A model generated the notes under the pieces. It saw only the letters and a program-made list of their open reading frames with translations, did no database searches and had not been told where the DNA came from. Both the position numbers and the translations under genes were made by a program. A stretch of 64,000 bases of DNA, taken from contig PMUP01000013.1 in the NCBI GenBank assembly GCA_003166865.1, positions 122,135 through 186,134 on the forward strand, in the 5' to 3' direction. Shown in pieces: positions 49,206 to 57,339 of the stretch. The stretch comes from Bryobacterales bacterium (lineage in GTDB: Bacteria > Acidobacteriota > Terriglobia > Bryobacterales > Bryobacteraceae). Position 1 is the first letter of the stretch; every line of letters starts with the position of its first letter.

Positions 49206-49880
49206 ATGCAAGTGTCGGCTTTAGAAGGCCATCGGAATTGGGCCGCAAGCTATGATGCCGCGCCAAATCCGCTGCGGGCCCTCGAGACCCGGGCTCTTCT
49301 GCAGCGTTTGAGCCCGCTCCGGGGTTCGCGCTTTCTTGATATTGCTTGTGGGACCGGCCGCTGGATGCTTTTAGCGAAGCAGCGCGGCTCACAAGTCTTC
49401 GGTGTGGATTTCTGTCCCGAGATGCTGCTCAAAGCCTCGCGCAGGCCGGGCCTAGCCGGGTGTCTCGCCCTCGCCGATGCCTGTCACATTCCGGTTGCAG
49501 ATGGCGCAGCCGATCTCACACTCTGCTCCTTTGCGCTGGGCTACCTCGCCTCTGCTCATCAGGCGATCGCAGAAATGGCCAGAGTTTCGCGGAAAGGCGG
49601 CCGCGTGGTCGTCACCGATCTGCACCCCCGCGCGCTAGCCGCCGGTTGGACACGGTCCTTCCGGTCGAACGGGCAGCTCTACGAGATCGATCATCATCTC
49701 CACCCGATCGCTACTTGGGTAACCGCTGCCGAATCGGCCGGTCTGTCGCTCGACTGGTGTCTCGAAGCCAATTTTGCCGAACCGGAAAGAGAGATCTTCC
49801 GCCAGGCAGGGAAAGATTCGTTGTTTCCGGAATTAAGTCGTATTCCCGCGCTGCTAGCCATGTCTTGGACGAAATCATGA
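49206..49880 (+). CDS. SAM methyltransferase 3 of the operon
   Basis: The 224-residue protein is a class I methyltransferase with motif I LDIACGTGRWMLLA near residue 43, FGVDFCPEML for the acidic loop, and GYLASAHQAIAEMARVSRKG, split into the usual motif IV/VI positions. It starts immediately after enzyme 5 and overlaps the amidohydrolase gene by four bases (ATGA). Compared with the two earlier methyltransferases it has the shortest C-terminus. The substrate is unknown. Three methyltransferases suggest three distinct methylations, or one methylation and two spare copies. Confidence 0.85.
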   Translation: MQVSALEGHRNWAASYDAAPNPLRALETRALLQRLSPLRGSRFLDIACGTGRWMLLAKQRGSQVFGVDFCPEMLLKASRRPGLAGCLALADACHIPVADGAADLTLCSFALGYLASAHQAIAEMARVSRKGGRVVVTDLHPRALAAGWTRSFRSNGQLYEIDHHLHPIATWVTAAESAGLSLDWCLEANFAEPEREIFRQAGKDSLFPELSRIPALLAMSWTKS

Positions 49881-51052
49881 AATTAACGGGCGCTAGAGTA
49901 GCTCTCGGCGCCACGTCGGCCGAGCGCATCGATCTCGAAATCCAGCGCGGCCGCTTTCGGCCTTGGGGTACTTCGACCGGTAATGGACCGGAACTGGATC
50001 TTGACGGCTATCTAATCCTTCCCGGACTGATCAACTGCCACGACCATCTGGAATTCAATCTATTTCCCCGCCTCGGCCGGGGCCCGTATCCAAATGCGAC
50101 AGCCTGGGCTGAGGACATCTACCATCCCGATCGGTCGCCGGTGAAAGAGCACCTGGCGGTTCCCAAGGCGGTGCGTCTCGCGTGGGGCGGATTGAAAAAC
50201 CTCTTGAGCGGGGTCACCACCGTCGCGCACCACAACCCGTACGACGCCGAAGTCTTTGAGAACGGCTTCCCGGTCCGCGTGGTCAAGCGCTTTGGATGGG
50301 CTCATTCGCTCCACTTTTCATCCAGCGTGGCCAACCGCTACCGAGCTGTCTCCAAGCGCTGGCCTTTCCTGATACACGCCGCCGAAGGAACGGATAGCAA
50401 CGCAGCCGCCGAGATCCAGGAACTGGAGCGCACCGGAGTTTTGAGCTCCCGCACAGTTCTCATCCACGGCGTAGGGATCGATTGCGATTCGTTGGAAATT
50501 CTCCTGCGGCGTCGAGCCTCCGTGGTCTGGTGCCCCAGTTCGAATCTCTTCATGCTGTCTCAAACGCTGCGGCCCGAAGTGTTGCGCTCCGCCATGCCCA
50601 TCTGCTTGGGAACGGATTCCGCGCTCACTTGCCAGGGTGATCTGGCCTGCGAACTCCGTGTTGCGCGCAAAACGGGCTGCCTAACAGCCGCGGACATCTA
50701 CACCATGGTGACCACTCAGGCTGCGCGCGCGCTCCGTCTGACCCGAGGCGAAGGTGAAATCCGGGAACATGGTATTGCCGATCTGCTTGCCGTGTCCGAT
50801 TGCGGCCAGAATCCGGCCGAAGCGCTGCAGGAATTCGTCCCTGCCTTGGTTATTCTCGGAGGTAGAATCCAACTGGTCGCCAACGATCTCGCCGCGCGGA
50901 TCGATCCCATGCTCACGCGCCACTTGCAGAAGATTGAACTGGAAGGCCAGGGTACTTGGCTTGTGAACGCGAATGTTTCTCTTCTCCGTGCCGCCACCGA
51001 AGCCGTGCTCGGGACTAACTTTCAACTTGCGGGAAGGCCGGTGCGAGCATGA
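49877..51052 (+). CDS. Amidohydrolase of the chlorohydrolase/deaminase class
   Basis: The start at 49877 (MKLTGARVALG) is four bases before the previous stop and gives 391 residues. Metal ligands are H55 and H57 in NCHDHLEF, H167 in LIHAAEGTD, H197 in LIHGVG and D247 in LGTDSA, the complete set of the Atz/Trz/adenosine-type deaminase class. Related enzymes act on SAH, MTA or 5'-deoxyadenosine. Such by-products accumulate when radical SAM and methyltransferase enzymes work, so a recycling role is a good hypothesis, but a role in biosynthesis of the product is equally possible. Confidence 0.88.
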   Translation: MKLTGARVALGATSAERIDLEIQRGRFRPWGTSTGNGPELDLDGYLILPGLINCHDHLEFNLFPRLGRGPYPNATAWAEDIYHPDRSPVKEHLAVPKAVRLAWGGLKNLLSGVTTVAHHNPYDAEVFENGFPVRVVKRFGWAHSLHFSSSVANRYRAVSKRWPFLIHAAEGTDSNAAAEIQELERTGVLSSRTVLIHGVGIDCDSLEILLRRRASVVWCPSSNLFMLSQTLRPEVLRSAMPICLGTDSALTCQGDLACELRVARKTGCLTAADIYTMVTTQAARALRLTRGEGEIREHGIADLLAVSDCGQNPAEALQEFVPALVILGGRIQLVANDLAARIDPMLTRHLQKIELEGQGTWLVNANVSLLRAATEAVLGTNFQLAGRPVRA

Positions 51053-52026
51053 ATCCGGTTCTCGAGTCACTGCCTGTTTTGATTCTGTACCCGCATAACC
51101 GCTGCAACTGCCGCTGCGTCATGTGCGACATCTGGAAAACGGATTCGACGCAGGAAATCAGCGCCGCTGAATTGGAGCGGCATGGCGAAGATATAGCCCG
51201 ATTGCGCGTCGAATGGGTGGTCTTCTCCGGCGGAGAACCTCTCATGCACTCCGACCTCTTTCGCTTGTGCCGGTTTTTGCGAGAGCGGAAGATTCGCACC
51301 ACCCTCCTGAGCACGGGACTCCTGATCGAGCGGTATGCGAACCAGATCATCGAGTGCTTGGATGATGTGATCGTGTCGCTGGATGGCCCGCCGGAAACTC
51401 ACGATGCGATTCGGCGCGTGCCTCGAGCCTTTGATCTGCTGGCCGCCGGCGTCGCCGCTCTACATCAAAGGAATCCGGACTTCGCGGTGTCGGCCCGCTC
51501 TACCGTTCAAAGCCGCAACTGCGCCCTTTTGCGCTCTACTGTGGAAGCCGCTCGCCGCCTGGGACTGAAGTCTCTCTCATTTCTCGCGGCCGACGTATCG
51601 TCGGAGGCATTCAACCGCCCCAACATTTGGAGTTCACAGCGTCAGGCTCAAGTCGCGCTGGCACCCGGCCAGATTTCCGCCCTCGAAACCGAAGTCGAAG
51701 CGCTGATCGCTGCCAGGGAGTGCGGCAGCTTCGTTGTTGAGACACCTGAAAAGCTACGCCGCATCGTCGATCACTTCCGAGCCCATCTCGGTCTTCACCT
51801 CCCGGTTGCTCCGCGCTGTAACGCACCCTGGGTCTCGGCCGTTCTTGAGAGCGACGGTGTTGTGCGGCCCTGCTTCTTCCATCGTCCGATCGGCACTGTC
51901 GGCAAGGGCGCATCGCTCTTGGAAGTACTGAATGGACCGGAGGCGATCAGCTTTCGTCTCGGCCTCGATATTTCGAGGAACGCTGTTTGCCGGCGCTGCG
52001 TGTGTTCGCTGAATTGGAAAGCCTGA
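51049..52026 (+). CDS. Radical SAM protein with C-terminal cysteine-rich region
   Basis: The 325-residue protein has the cluster motif within the first 26 residues (NRCNCRCVMCDIW, cysteines C19, C23 and C26) and FSGGEPLMH, typical of SPASM-type radical SAM enzymes. The last part has PRCNAPWVSAVLESDGVVRPCFF and a C-terminal CRRCVCSLNW group that may hold an auxiliary cluster. Unlike the others it has no B12-binding N-terminus. SPASM enzymes often modify peptides or small molecules. It is the last gene of the operon, with a four-base overlap to the amidohydrolase. Confidence 0.87.
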   Translation: MNPVLESLPVLILYPHNRCNCRCVMCDIWKTDSTQEISAAELERHGEDIARLRVEWVVFSGGEPLMHSDLFRLCRFLRERKIRTTLLSTGLLIERYANQIIECLDDVIVSLDGPPETHDAIRRVPRAFDLLAAGVAALHQRNPDFAVSARSTVQSRNCALLRSTVEAARRLGLKSLSFLAADVSSEAFNRPNIWSSQRQAQVALAPGQISALETEVEALIAARECGSFVVETPEKLRRIVDHFRAHLGLHLPVAPRCNAPWVSAVLESDGVVRPCFFHRPIGTVGKGASLLEVLNGPEAISFRLGLDISRNAVCRRCVCSLNWKA

Positions 52027-52029
52027 AAG

Positions 52030-52052
52030 GCAAGCCTGCAAGGCAGACTTGC
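52030..52052 (+). other. Hairpin after the radical SAM operon
   Basis: GCAAGCCTGC and GCAGACTTGC pair over ten positions with one mismatch and a three-base loop, three bases after the last stop. There is no T-run after it, so it is a weak intrinsic terminator at best and may instead protect the 3' end. The remaining gap to 52225 carries a smaller AAGCC/GGCTT hairpin and no gene, and a strong AAGGAG for the receptor. Confidence 0.4.
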
Positions 52053-52225
52053 AAATCTCAGTTCAATTTGCTAGGCTCTCTGGACATACGTCGTTGTATT
52101 CTATTCGTGCCTACTGCGCTCTGTTGCGCGAAGCCTTGAAGGCTTTCCCAGGCTAGGTTAGTTGCATTTCTCGCTGCTGTGGTTCCCTGTGCGGAACGCG
52201 GTACAGACACAAGAAGGAGTTGCTC

Positions 52226-55200
52226 ATGATTCGAAGAACCATTCCTGTTGCATTATTGTTGGCGTTGCTCGCGTCGGCATCACTCATTGCGCAGACCTTC
52301 CGAGGCGGCATTTCGGGTACCGTAGCCGATGCCTCCGGCGCCGCCGTGGCCGGCGCACCCGTCAAGCTGGTGAGTCCCGATACGGGCCTGACACGTGAAG
52401 GCGTTACCACTTCCGCAGGTGAGTTCGTTTTTCCGGATCTCCCGCTCGGCAAGTATGACATTACTGTCACCCAGGCGGGTTTTGACACGGTTCACGTGTC
52501 CGGCATCGTGGTGGACGCCGGCAAGACTGCCACCGTCGGGCTGAAACTGGAAGTGGCCAAACAAGCGACCACCATCGAGGTGGCGGCTGCGACCGTAGCG
52601 ATTGAGACTGCTGCGTCGGCGGAAACCAGCATTATCAACACCCAGCAGCTTCTGGACATTCCCTTGAACGGCCGCGATTTCACGCAGTTGCTGAAGTTCA
52701 ACCCCGGCGCCAACGCCAACGGCTCCCTCAACGGGGCGCGGTTTAACGGCATCGACTGGAAGATCGATGGAGCCGACAACAACGACCTTTGGCACAACGT
52801 CAACGCTGTCAACCAAGGCGGCGTGTCGGGCATTGCCGGCACGTTGCTTCCGATCGATGCCATCGCCGAGTTCTCGCTGCAGAGCAGCAGCAGCGCCGAA
52901 GAGGGCCGCAACTCGGGTGGCGCGCTGAATGTGGTGATCAAGTCGGGAACCAACAGCTTCCATGGTTCCGCGTACTACTTCAACCGGAACGAGTTCCTGG
53001 CTGCGGCCAACTGGTTCGAGCCCCCTGGTTCGCCCAACACGGAACTGCGCAACAGTCAATGGGGTGGCTCGCTTGGCGGCCCCATCGTGAAGAATCACAC
53101 CTTCTTCTTCTTCAACTATGAGCAGCAAAACTACCGGGAGGCTCTGACTGCCGTAGGAACCACTCCTTCGGCCGCATGGGTTTCTGCGGCCTCGGCGCAA
53201 ATGGCCACGGATGGCGTGGCGGTGAACCCGCTCATGCTGCGCACCATCAACTACCTCTGGCCGGCAAACAGCCTCACCGGGCCTGGCACTTTCAACAATT
53301 TCAATGGGGGTGGCATCAACCTCTCGAACAGTTACAACGGCGTGATCAAGCTGGATCATCAGTTTAACGAAAAGAACAACATCGCCTTCCGCTACTTCGG
53401 TGGTACGGGTAATCAGGTGGAATACGTCGGCTCGTCGATACCCTATTACTTCCAGTTGGCTCCCAGCCGCATGCACAACTTTTCGCTGGTTTACAACGCT
53501 GTGCTTACGCCCCGCTTCGTCGCGCAAACGCTGGTCGGCGTGAACTACTTCAAACAGGTCTTCGATGACAACAACCATGGCTTCAATCCGCCGTCCATCG
53601 GACTGAACACCGGGGTCACGGATCCCGCGGATTTTGGCTCCCCGAACATCACCATTTCGGGATTTGACGCAATCGGCCTAACGCCGCCGCTCGGACGCAT
53701 CGACACCACCGGCCACATCGATCAGACCTTCACCTACACCACGGGCTCCCACGAGATCCGTTTCGGCGGTGAGTACCGCTATGCACGCCTGGACGTGTTT
53801 TATGACGCTGGCGCGCCCGGTGCGTTCACCTTCGATGGCACGCAGGGGCCGCTTGCCACGGCAGATCCGACCAACACCTGGGGATTCCCGAGCTCTGCGA
53901 ACCAGGCATCGCTGAACGCGCTCGCGGATTTCCTCTCCGGCCGCGTCGCTACCGAGCACGCCAGCATCACCTACGGCGCACAGCAGCGAATTTACAATCT
54001 CCCGGGAGGCTCTTTTTTCGGTCAGGACTCCTGGAAGGTCACCTCGAAGCTGACCCTCAATTATGGCTTGAACTGGGTGTATCAGAGCCCGATCACTAAT
54101 CCGAAAGATTTGATTTCGACCTTCATTCCCGCCGACGGCGGCATCACCTATGTCGGCACACACGGCCTGAGCACCCTGTGGCCTCGCGATCTGCACGATT
54201 TTGCTCCGCGCTTCGGATTTGCTTACCAACCCAAGGCCGGCGGCAAGCTGGTGATCCGCGGCGGCTGGGGCATGTTCTATCAGACCCCGAACATCTCCTA
54301 CTTCGGCGATAGCGGCACAGGAAACGGCGCCGCGTCCGGAATTAACGACAACATCGGCGGACCAGCACCGGTTTTGGCGCTCTCGAATCAAACGCCCATT
54401 ACTCTGCAGTCCGGCGTTCCTATCTTTGCGACAAATTCGGCAACCGGTCCCTTCGGCGCATTCTCCGTGAGCCGGCACTTCACCGACGGCTATAGCCTGA
54501 ATACCCACCTCAATATTCAGTACCAATTGGCTAAAGACGTGGTGGGTGAGGTTGGTTATTCGGGCAGTGTGAGCCACCACTTGCCGGTCATGTTGGATAT
54601 CAATCAGATTCCGATCGGTTCGCCCAACGAGGTAAATTCGTCGCGGCCCTACTACAGCGAGTTTCCTAATCTGGCCTCCATCGATGAAGTTCAGTCCGTG
54701 GGCAACGCCAATTACAACAGCCTGATCGGGTCGCTGCGAACCAGCAATTTTCACGGCTTCACCACCAAGCTCGCCTACACGTACGGGCACTCGCTAGACG
54801 ATCTGTCCTATGCGCGCCACGATATTCCTCAGGACAGCTATTGCTTGCAGTGCGATTACGGCAATTCGGATTACGACATTCGGAATTCGTTTTCCACGTT
54901 CCTGAGCTACACCCCGCCTGAGCCGGGCAGCCACAAACTTCTTTTAGGCGGCTGGCAGTTCAATACCCTGTTCTCGTTCTTCTCTGGCACGCCCTTTACA
55001 GTTCTGTCGGGCAACGATTCCAGCGGCACGGCCGAGTTCAACGATCGCGCAGAGGTGGTTGGCAACCCCTTCGCGGGTGTGCCTCCTTCGGATCGAGCCG
55101 CTAGCACCTATTACTACTTCAACCCGGCGGCGTTCGCTCTTCCGGCCCAGGGCACCTATTCGAATGAGGGGCGCAATGAGTTTTACGGACCCGGCACCAA

Positions 55201-55465
55201 GCAGATCGACTTCTCTGTGTTTAAGAACTTCGGGATCACCGAGCGCGTGAGAGCTCAGTTTCGGGTTGAGATCTACAACATCTTCAATTTTGTAAACTAT
55301 GCCACCGGCGGTGGCAATGGCGGGGGACAAGGTCTAGTAGCCAACAACGTTTCCGGCAGCAATCTGGGGACAATACCCACGACGTACGACGTCGGCTTCG
55401 GCGCACCGGGTATCGGCCCTGGCGCTCCCCGCAACGTGCAGTTGGCTCTGAAGATACTGTTCTAG
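52226..55465 (+). CDS. Oar-like TonB-dependent receptor 1
   Basis: The start at 52226 (MIRRTIPVALLL) follows AAGGAG by six bases. TTG 52220 would put that site against the start. The 1079-residue protein has a signal peptide, then a carboxypeptidase-regulatory domain (GGISGTVADASGAAVAGAPV to GKTATVGL), a plug domain with IPLNGRDFTQLLKF and IDGADNNDLWH, and a long outer-membrane barrel ending in NVQLALKILF with a terminal aromatic residue. This is the Oar/SusC-like family expanded in Acidobacteriota. It has its own control region and is followed by a good terminator. The transported substrate is unknown. Confidence 0.9.
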   Translation: MIRRTIPVALLLALLASASLIAQTFRGGISGTVADASGAAVAGAPVKLVSPDTGLTREGVTTSAGEFVFPDLPLGKYDITVTQAGFDTVHVSGIVVDAGKTATVGLKLEVAKQATTIEVAAATVAIETAASAETSIINTQQLLDIPLNGRDFTQLLKFNPGANANGSLNGARFNGIDWKIDGADNNDLWHNVNAVNQGGVSGIAGTLLPIDAIAEFSLQSSSSAEEGRNSGGALNVVIKSGTNSFHGSAYYFNRNEFLAAANWFEPPGSPNTELRNSQWGGSLGGPIVKNHTFFFFNYEQQNYREALTAVGTTPSAAWVSAASAQMATDGVAVNPLMLRTINYLWPANSLTGPGTFNNFNGGGINLSNSYNGVIKLDHQFNEKNNIAFRYFGGTGNQVEYVGSSIPYYFQLAPSRMHNFSLVYNAVLTPRFVAQTLVGVNYFKQVFDDNNHGFNPPSIGLNTGVTDPADFGSPNITISGFDAIGLTPPLGRIDTTGHIDQTFTYTTGSHEIRFGGEYRYARLDVFYDAGAPGAFTFDGTQGPLATADPTNTWGFPSSANQASLNALADFLSGRVATEHASITYGAQQRIYNLPGGSFFGQDSWKVTSKLTLNYGLNWVYQSPITNPKDLISTFIPADGGITYVGTHGLSTLWPRDLHDFAPRFGFAYQPKAGGKLVIRGGWGMFYQTPNISYFGDSGTGNGAASGINDNIGGPAPVLALSNQTPITLQSGVPIFATNSATGPFGAFSVSRHFTDGYSLNTHLNIQYQLAKDVVGEVGYSGSVSHHLPVMLDINQIPIGSPNEVNSSRPYYSEFPNLASIDEVQSVGNANYNSLIGSLRTSNFHGFTTKLAYTYGHSLDDLSYARHDIPQDSYCLQCDYGNSDYDIRNSFSTFLSYTPPEPGSHKLLLGGWQFNTLFSFFSGTPFTVLSGNDSSGTAEFNDRAEVVGNPFAGVPPSDRAASTYYYFNPAAFALPAQGTYSNEGRNEFYGPGTKQIDFSVFKNFGITERVRAQFRVEIYNIFNFVNYATGGGNGGGQGLVANNVSGSNLGTIPTTYDVGFGAPGIGPGAPRNVQLALKILF

Positions 55466-55490
55466 TTCCAGGGACCGGCAAAACACAGTT

Positions 55491-55531
55491 GGGCTGGGCG
55501 TTCTTCGCGGGCGCTCAGCCCTCTTTCTTTT
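55491..55531 (+). terminator. Intrinsic terminator after receptor 1
   Basis: GGGCTGGGCG (55491-55500) pairs with CGCTCAGCCC (55512-55521) with one G-U pair and an 11-base loop, followed by TCTTTCTTTT. It lies between the receptor stop and the convergent anchor gene, so it may also stop transcription from the opposite direction. Confidence 0.7.
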
Positions 55532-55556
55532 CCGGCGCGGCCATCTCGATAGCGGA

Positions 55557-56186
55557 TTACTTCGCGTCCTGTATCTCGAGCTCATCCGGCTTGTCACCAG
55601 CGTACATCTTGGCGCTGTCGTAGAAGCCCGCCGTCGTCAGGTGGATGTCTATTTGCGTTTTGCCCTTGTTCTCCCAAAACCAACCGTGAATGCCGGTGGT
55701 CGGCGCCGTGAACGAACCGTAGGAGTGATCTTTGCCCACTTGGTCGTCCAGCTCGTAGCTCTCGAAATAGTCTTTGTTGGGCTTATTGTCGGGCTCGCCG
55801 TGGAATTCAAATGCTACGGGGCCGTTCGCTTGCCACGAGTAAACCATCCCCGCGCCCTTCTGCATGTGGTATTTAATCTCCACTCCTTCGCCAGGGCCGA
55901 GCGAGAGATCCTCGCTATCCACTTTGTAGGGTTTCGATTCCGCCGTGTAGATACCCGCGGGCGCAGCCGTGGGACGAGCCCCGGTGACTGGCTTCGCTTC
56001 TGTAGCCTTCGCAAGATCAGTCAGATGAAGGAGCGCGCCTGTCTTCAGCGGATCGATTCCATACTCCGCCGGGAGAACGGCGGTGAACAGAATTACTAAC
56101 GCAATAACGAACGCGATCCCCGTCGCCTTCGCGATCGCCTTTTTCGAGGGCGCTTCCATCCGCTGCGGTTCCCGTTGTTCGATCAT
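55557..56186 (-). CDS. Membrane-anchored protein partner of HupE/UreJ
   Basis: The 209-residue protein has one N-terminal membrane anchor (AKATGIAFVIALVILFTAVLP at residues ~19-39) and a periplasmic beta-rich domain (GEGVEIKYHMQKGAGMVYSW, then FHGEPDNKPNKDYFESYEL and GIHGWFWENKG). Proteins of this type regularly follow HupE/UreJ-like permeases and may help with metal delivery. It starts six bases after the HupE-like gene's stop. Conserved H and E residues in FEFHGE could bind metal, but no standard motif is present. It is the last gene of the minus-strand block. Confidence 0.75.
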   Translation of the reverse strand: MIEQREPQRMEAPSKKAIAKATGIAFVIALVILFTAVLPAEYGIDPLKTGALLHLTDLAKATEAKPVTGARPTAAPAGIYTAESKPYKVDSEDLSLGPGEGVEIKYHMQKGAGMVYSWQANGPVAFEFHGEPDNKPNKDYFESYELDDQVGKDHSYGSFTAPTTGIHGWFWENKGKTQIDIHLTTAGFYDSAKMYAGDKPDELEIQDAK

Positions 56187-56192
56187 ACTGTT

Positions 56193-56915
56193 CTACGCTT
56201 GATGCCGCGCCACAAAGTAACCGGCAACCTGGTATCCAACCAGGACGAATCCAACCGTCATCAGCACTGCGTTCGCCGTAAACGCCTGCCGCAGGAAGCC
56301 ACTCTGTGTGCGCCAGACGCTGAGCGCGATCAGAACAGCGGTCAGCGCCAGCACCTGGCCGATTTCCACCCCGACATTGAAAGAAATGATGTTGGTGATC
56401 AGCCCGTTTTTCGCCAAGTCCAGCTCCTGGAGCTTTGTCGCCAAGCCAAATCCGTGGAACAAGCCGAAGATCAACACCGCGAGCTTAGTGTTGGGTTCGA
56501 ATCCGAGGAACCGCCGGAACCCATCCATGTTGTCGAACGCTTTATAGACCACCGACAGCCCAATGATCGCATCAATGACGTACGGGTTCGCGTGAATTCC
56601 GCCGAGTACCCCACCCAGCAATGTAATACTGTGCCCCAAGGTAAAGAGGCTGACGTACTGAACGATGTCTTTCAGCCGGTACAAGAAAAAAATGACGCCC
56701 ACCAGGAACGCGATGTGGTCATACCCCGTCACCATGTGTTTGGCGCCCAGGTATACAAACGCGGGGATCGCGGCGCCCTGATTCGATTGGACGAATGAAG
56801 CGTCGCGCTTCGATACGTTATGGGCGCTGGCCGCGGTGGGAAACACAAACGCGGAAAGGATCAGGGCGATGGCCAAGAATGCCGCGACTCGTTTGCGGAA
56901 AGCTCTTACTTGCAT
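56193..56915 (-). CDS. HupE/UreJ-like membrane permease
   Basis: The 240-residue protein has an N-terminal signal-like segment (LILSAFVFPTAASAHN) and then about six membrane helices. The family signature H...GYDHIAFLVGVIFFLYR is at residues ~62-80, with FTLGHSITLLGGVLGG and FGLFHGFGLATKL as further blocks with histidines, which bind Ni or Co in HupE/UreJ. The start overlaps the broken cytochrome gene's end by ten bases, and the anchor protein follows. It is likely a Ni/Co or related permease. A second family of Ni/Co transporter lies at 31275-33575. Confidence 0.83.
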   Translation of the reverse strand: MQVRAFRKRVAAFLAIALILSAFVFPTAASAHNVSKRDASFVQSNQGAAIPAFVYLGAKHMVTGYDHIAFLVGVIFFLYRLKDIVQYVSLFTLGHSITLLGGVLGGIHANPYVIDAIIGLSVVYKAFDNMDGFRRFLGFEPNTKLAVLIFGLFHGFGLATKLQELDLAKNGLITNIISFNVGVEIGQVLALTAVLIALSVWRTQSGFLRQAFTANAVLMTVGFVLVGYQVAGYFVARHQA

Positions 56916-57317
56916 CGATCACCCAGGCTCGCTTTTTCACGATACTTCTCGTGGCAGTTTGAACACGCCGTGGTCATCACATCCGCCGCCATCAAGATGT
57001 TGTCCTGATTCTTGGATTGAGCTGCCTCATACGCGACCACGCCGGCGTCTCGAAGGCCCTGGACGAACTTGGGCCAATCCGGGTTCTTGATGGGGACGGG
57101 AAACGTTGGAGTTGGGAAACAAAATGCCCTTCATCAATTGCGCCAGATTTGCATAAACTTGGGGCGCTTGGGCGCTTGCGCTCCGCTTGGCTGGAGCCAT
57201 CGGAGCGGCGGCCGGAGTTTGCGCATCGCAGAGTCCCACGAATGCCAATGCTGCAGTCCAGGTCAGAGACAACAGAACTGCCCGTACGATGAGGATGTTC
57301 CATCTCGTCTTAAACAT
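56906..57317 (-). pseudogene. Cytochrome c-like gene broken by deletion and frameshift
   Basis: The first frame begins MFKTRWNILIVRAVLL (signal peptide) and reaches VYANLAQLMKGILFPNSNV, the usual N-terminal half of a soluble cytochrome c-like protein. Read through the next bases in this frame, it turns into RPHQEPGL and stops. In another frame the C-terminal half continues as PVPIKNPDWPKFVQGLRD, MTTACSNCHEKYREK (heme motif CSNCH) and stop TAA at 56906-56908. The join lies near 57120 at two close GTTTCCC copies. The middle ~50 residues expected in the family are missing and the length is not a multiple of three. The gene is therefore probably dead, unless this is an assembly error. Confidence 0.72.
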
Positions 57318-57339
57318 TTACAGTCCGCCCTTCCTTGAC

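Noticed and set aside
52030..52052. Hairpin after the radical SAM operon as a full terminator
   Set aside because: It has a mismatch and no T-run, so I report it only as a hairpin.
53678..54790. 370-residue antisense frame inside receptor 1
   Set aside because: Shadow of the receptor reading frame with no family motif.
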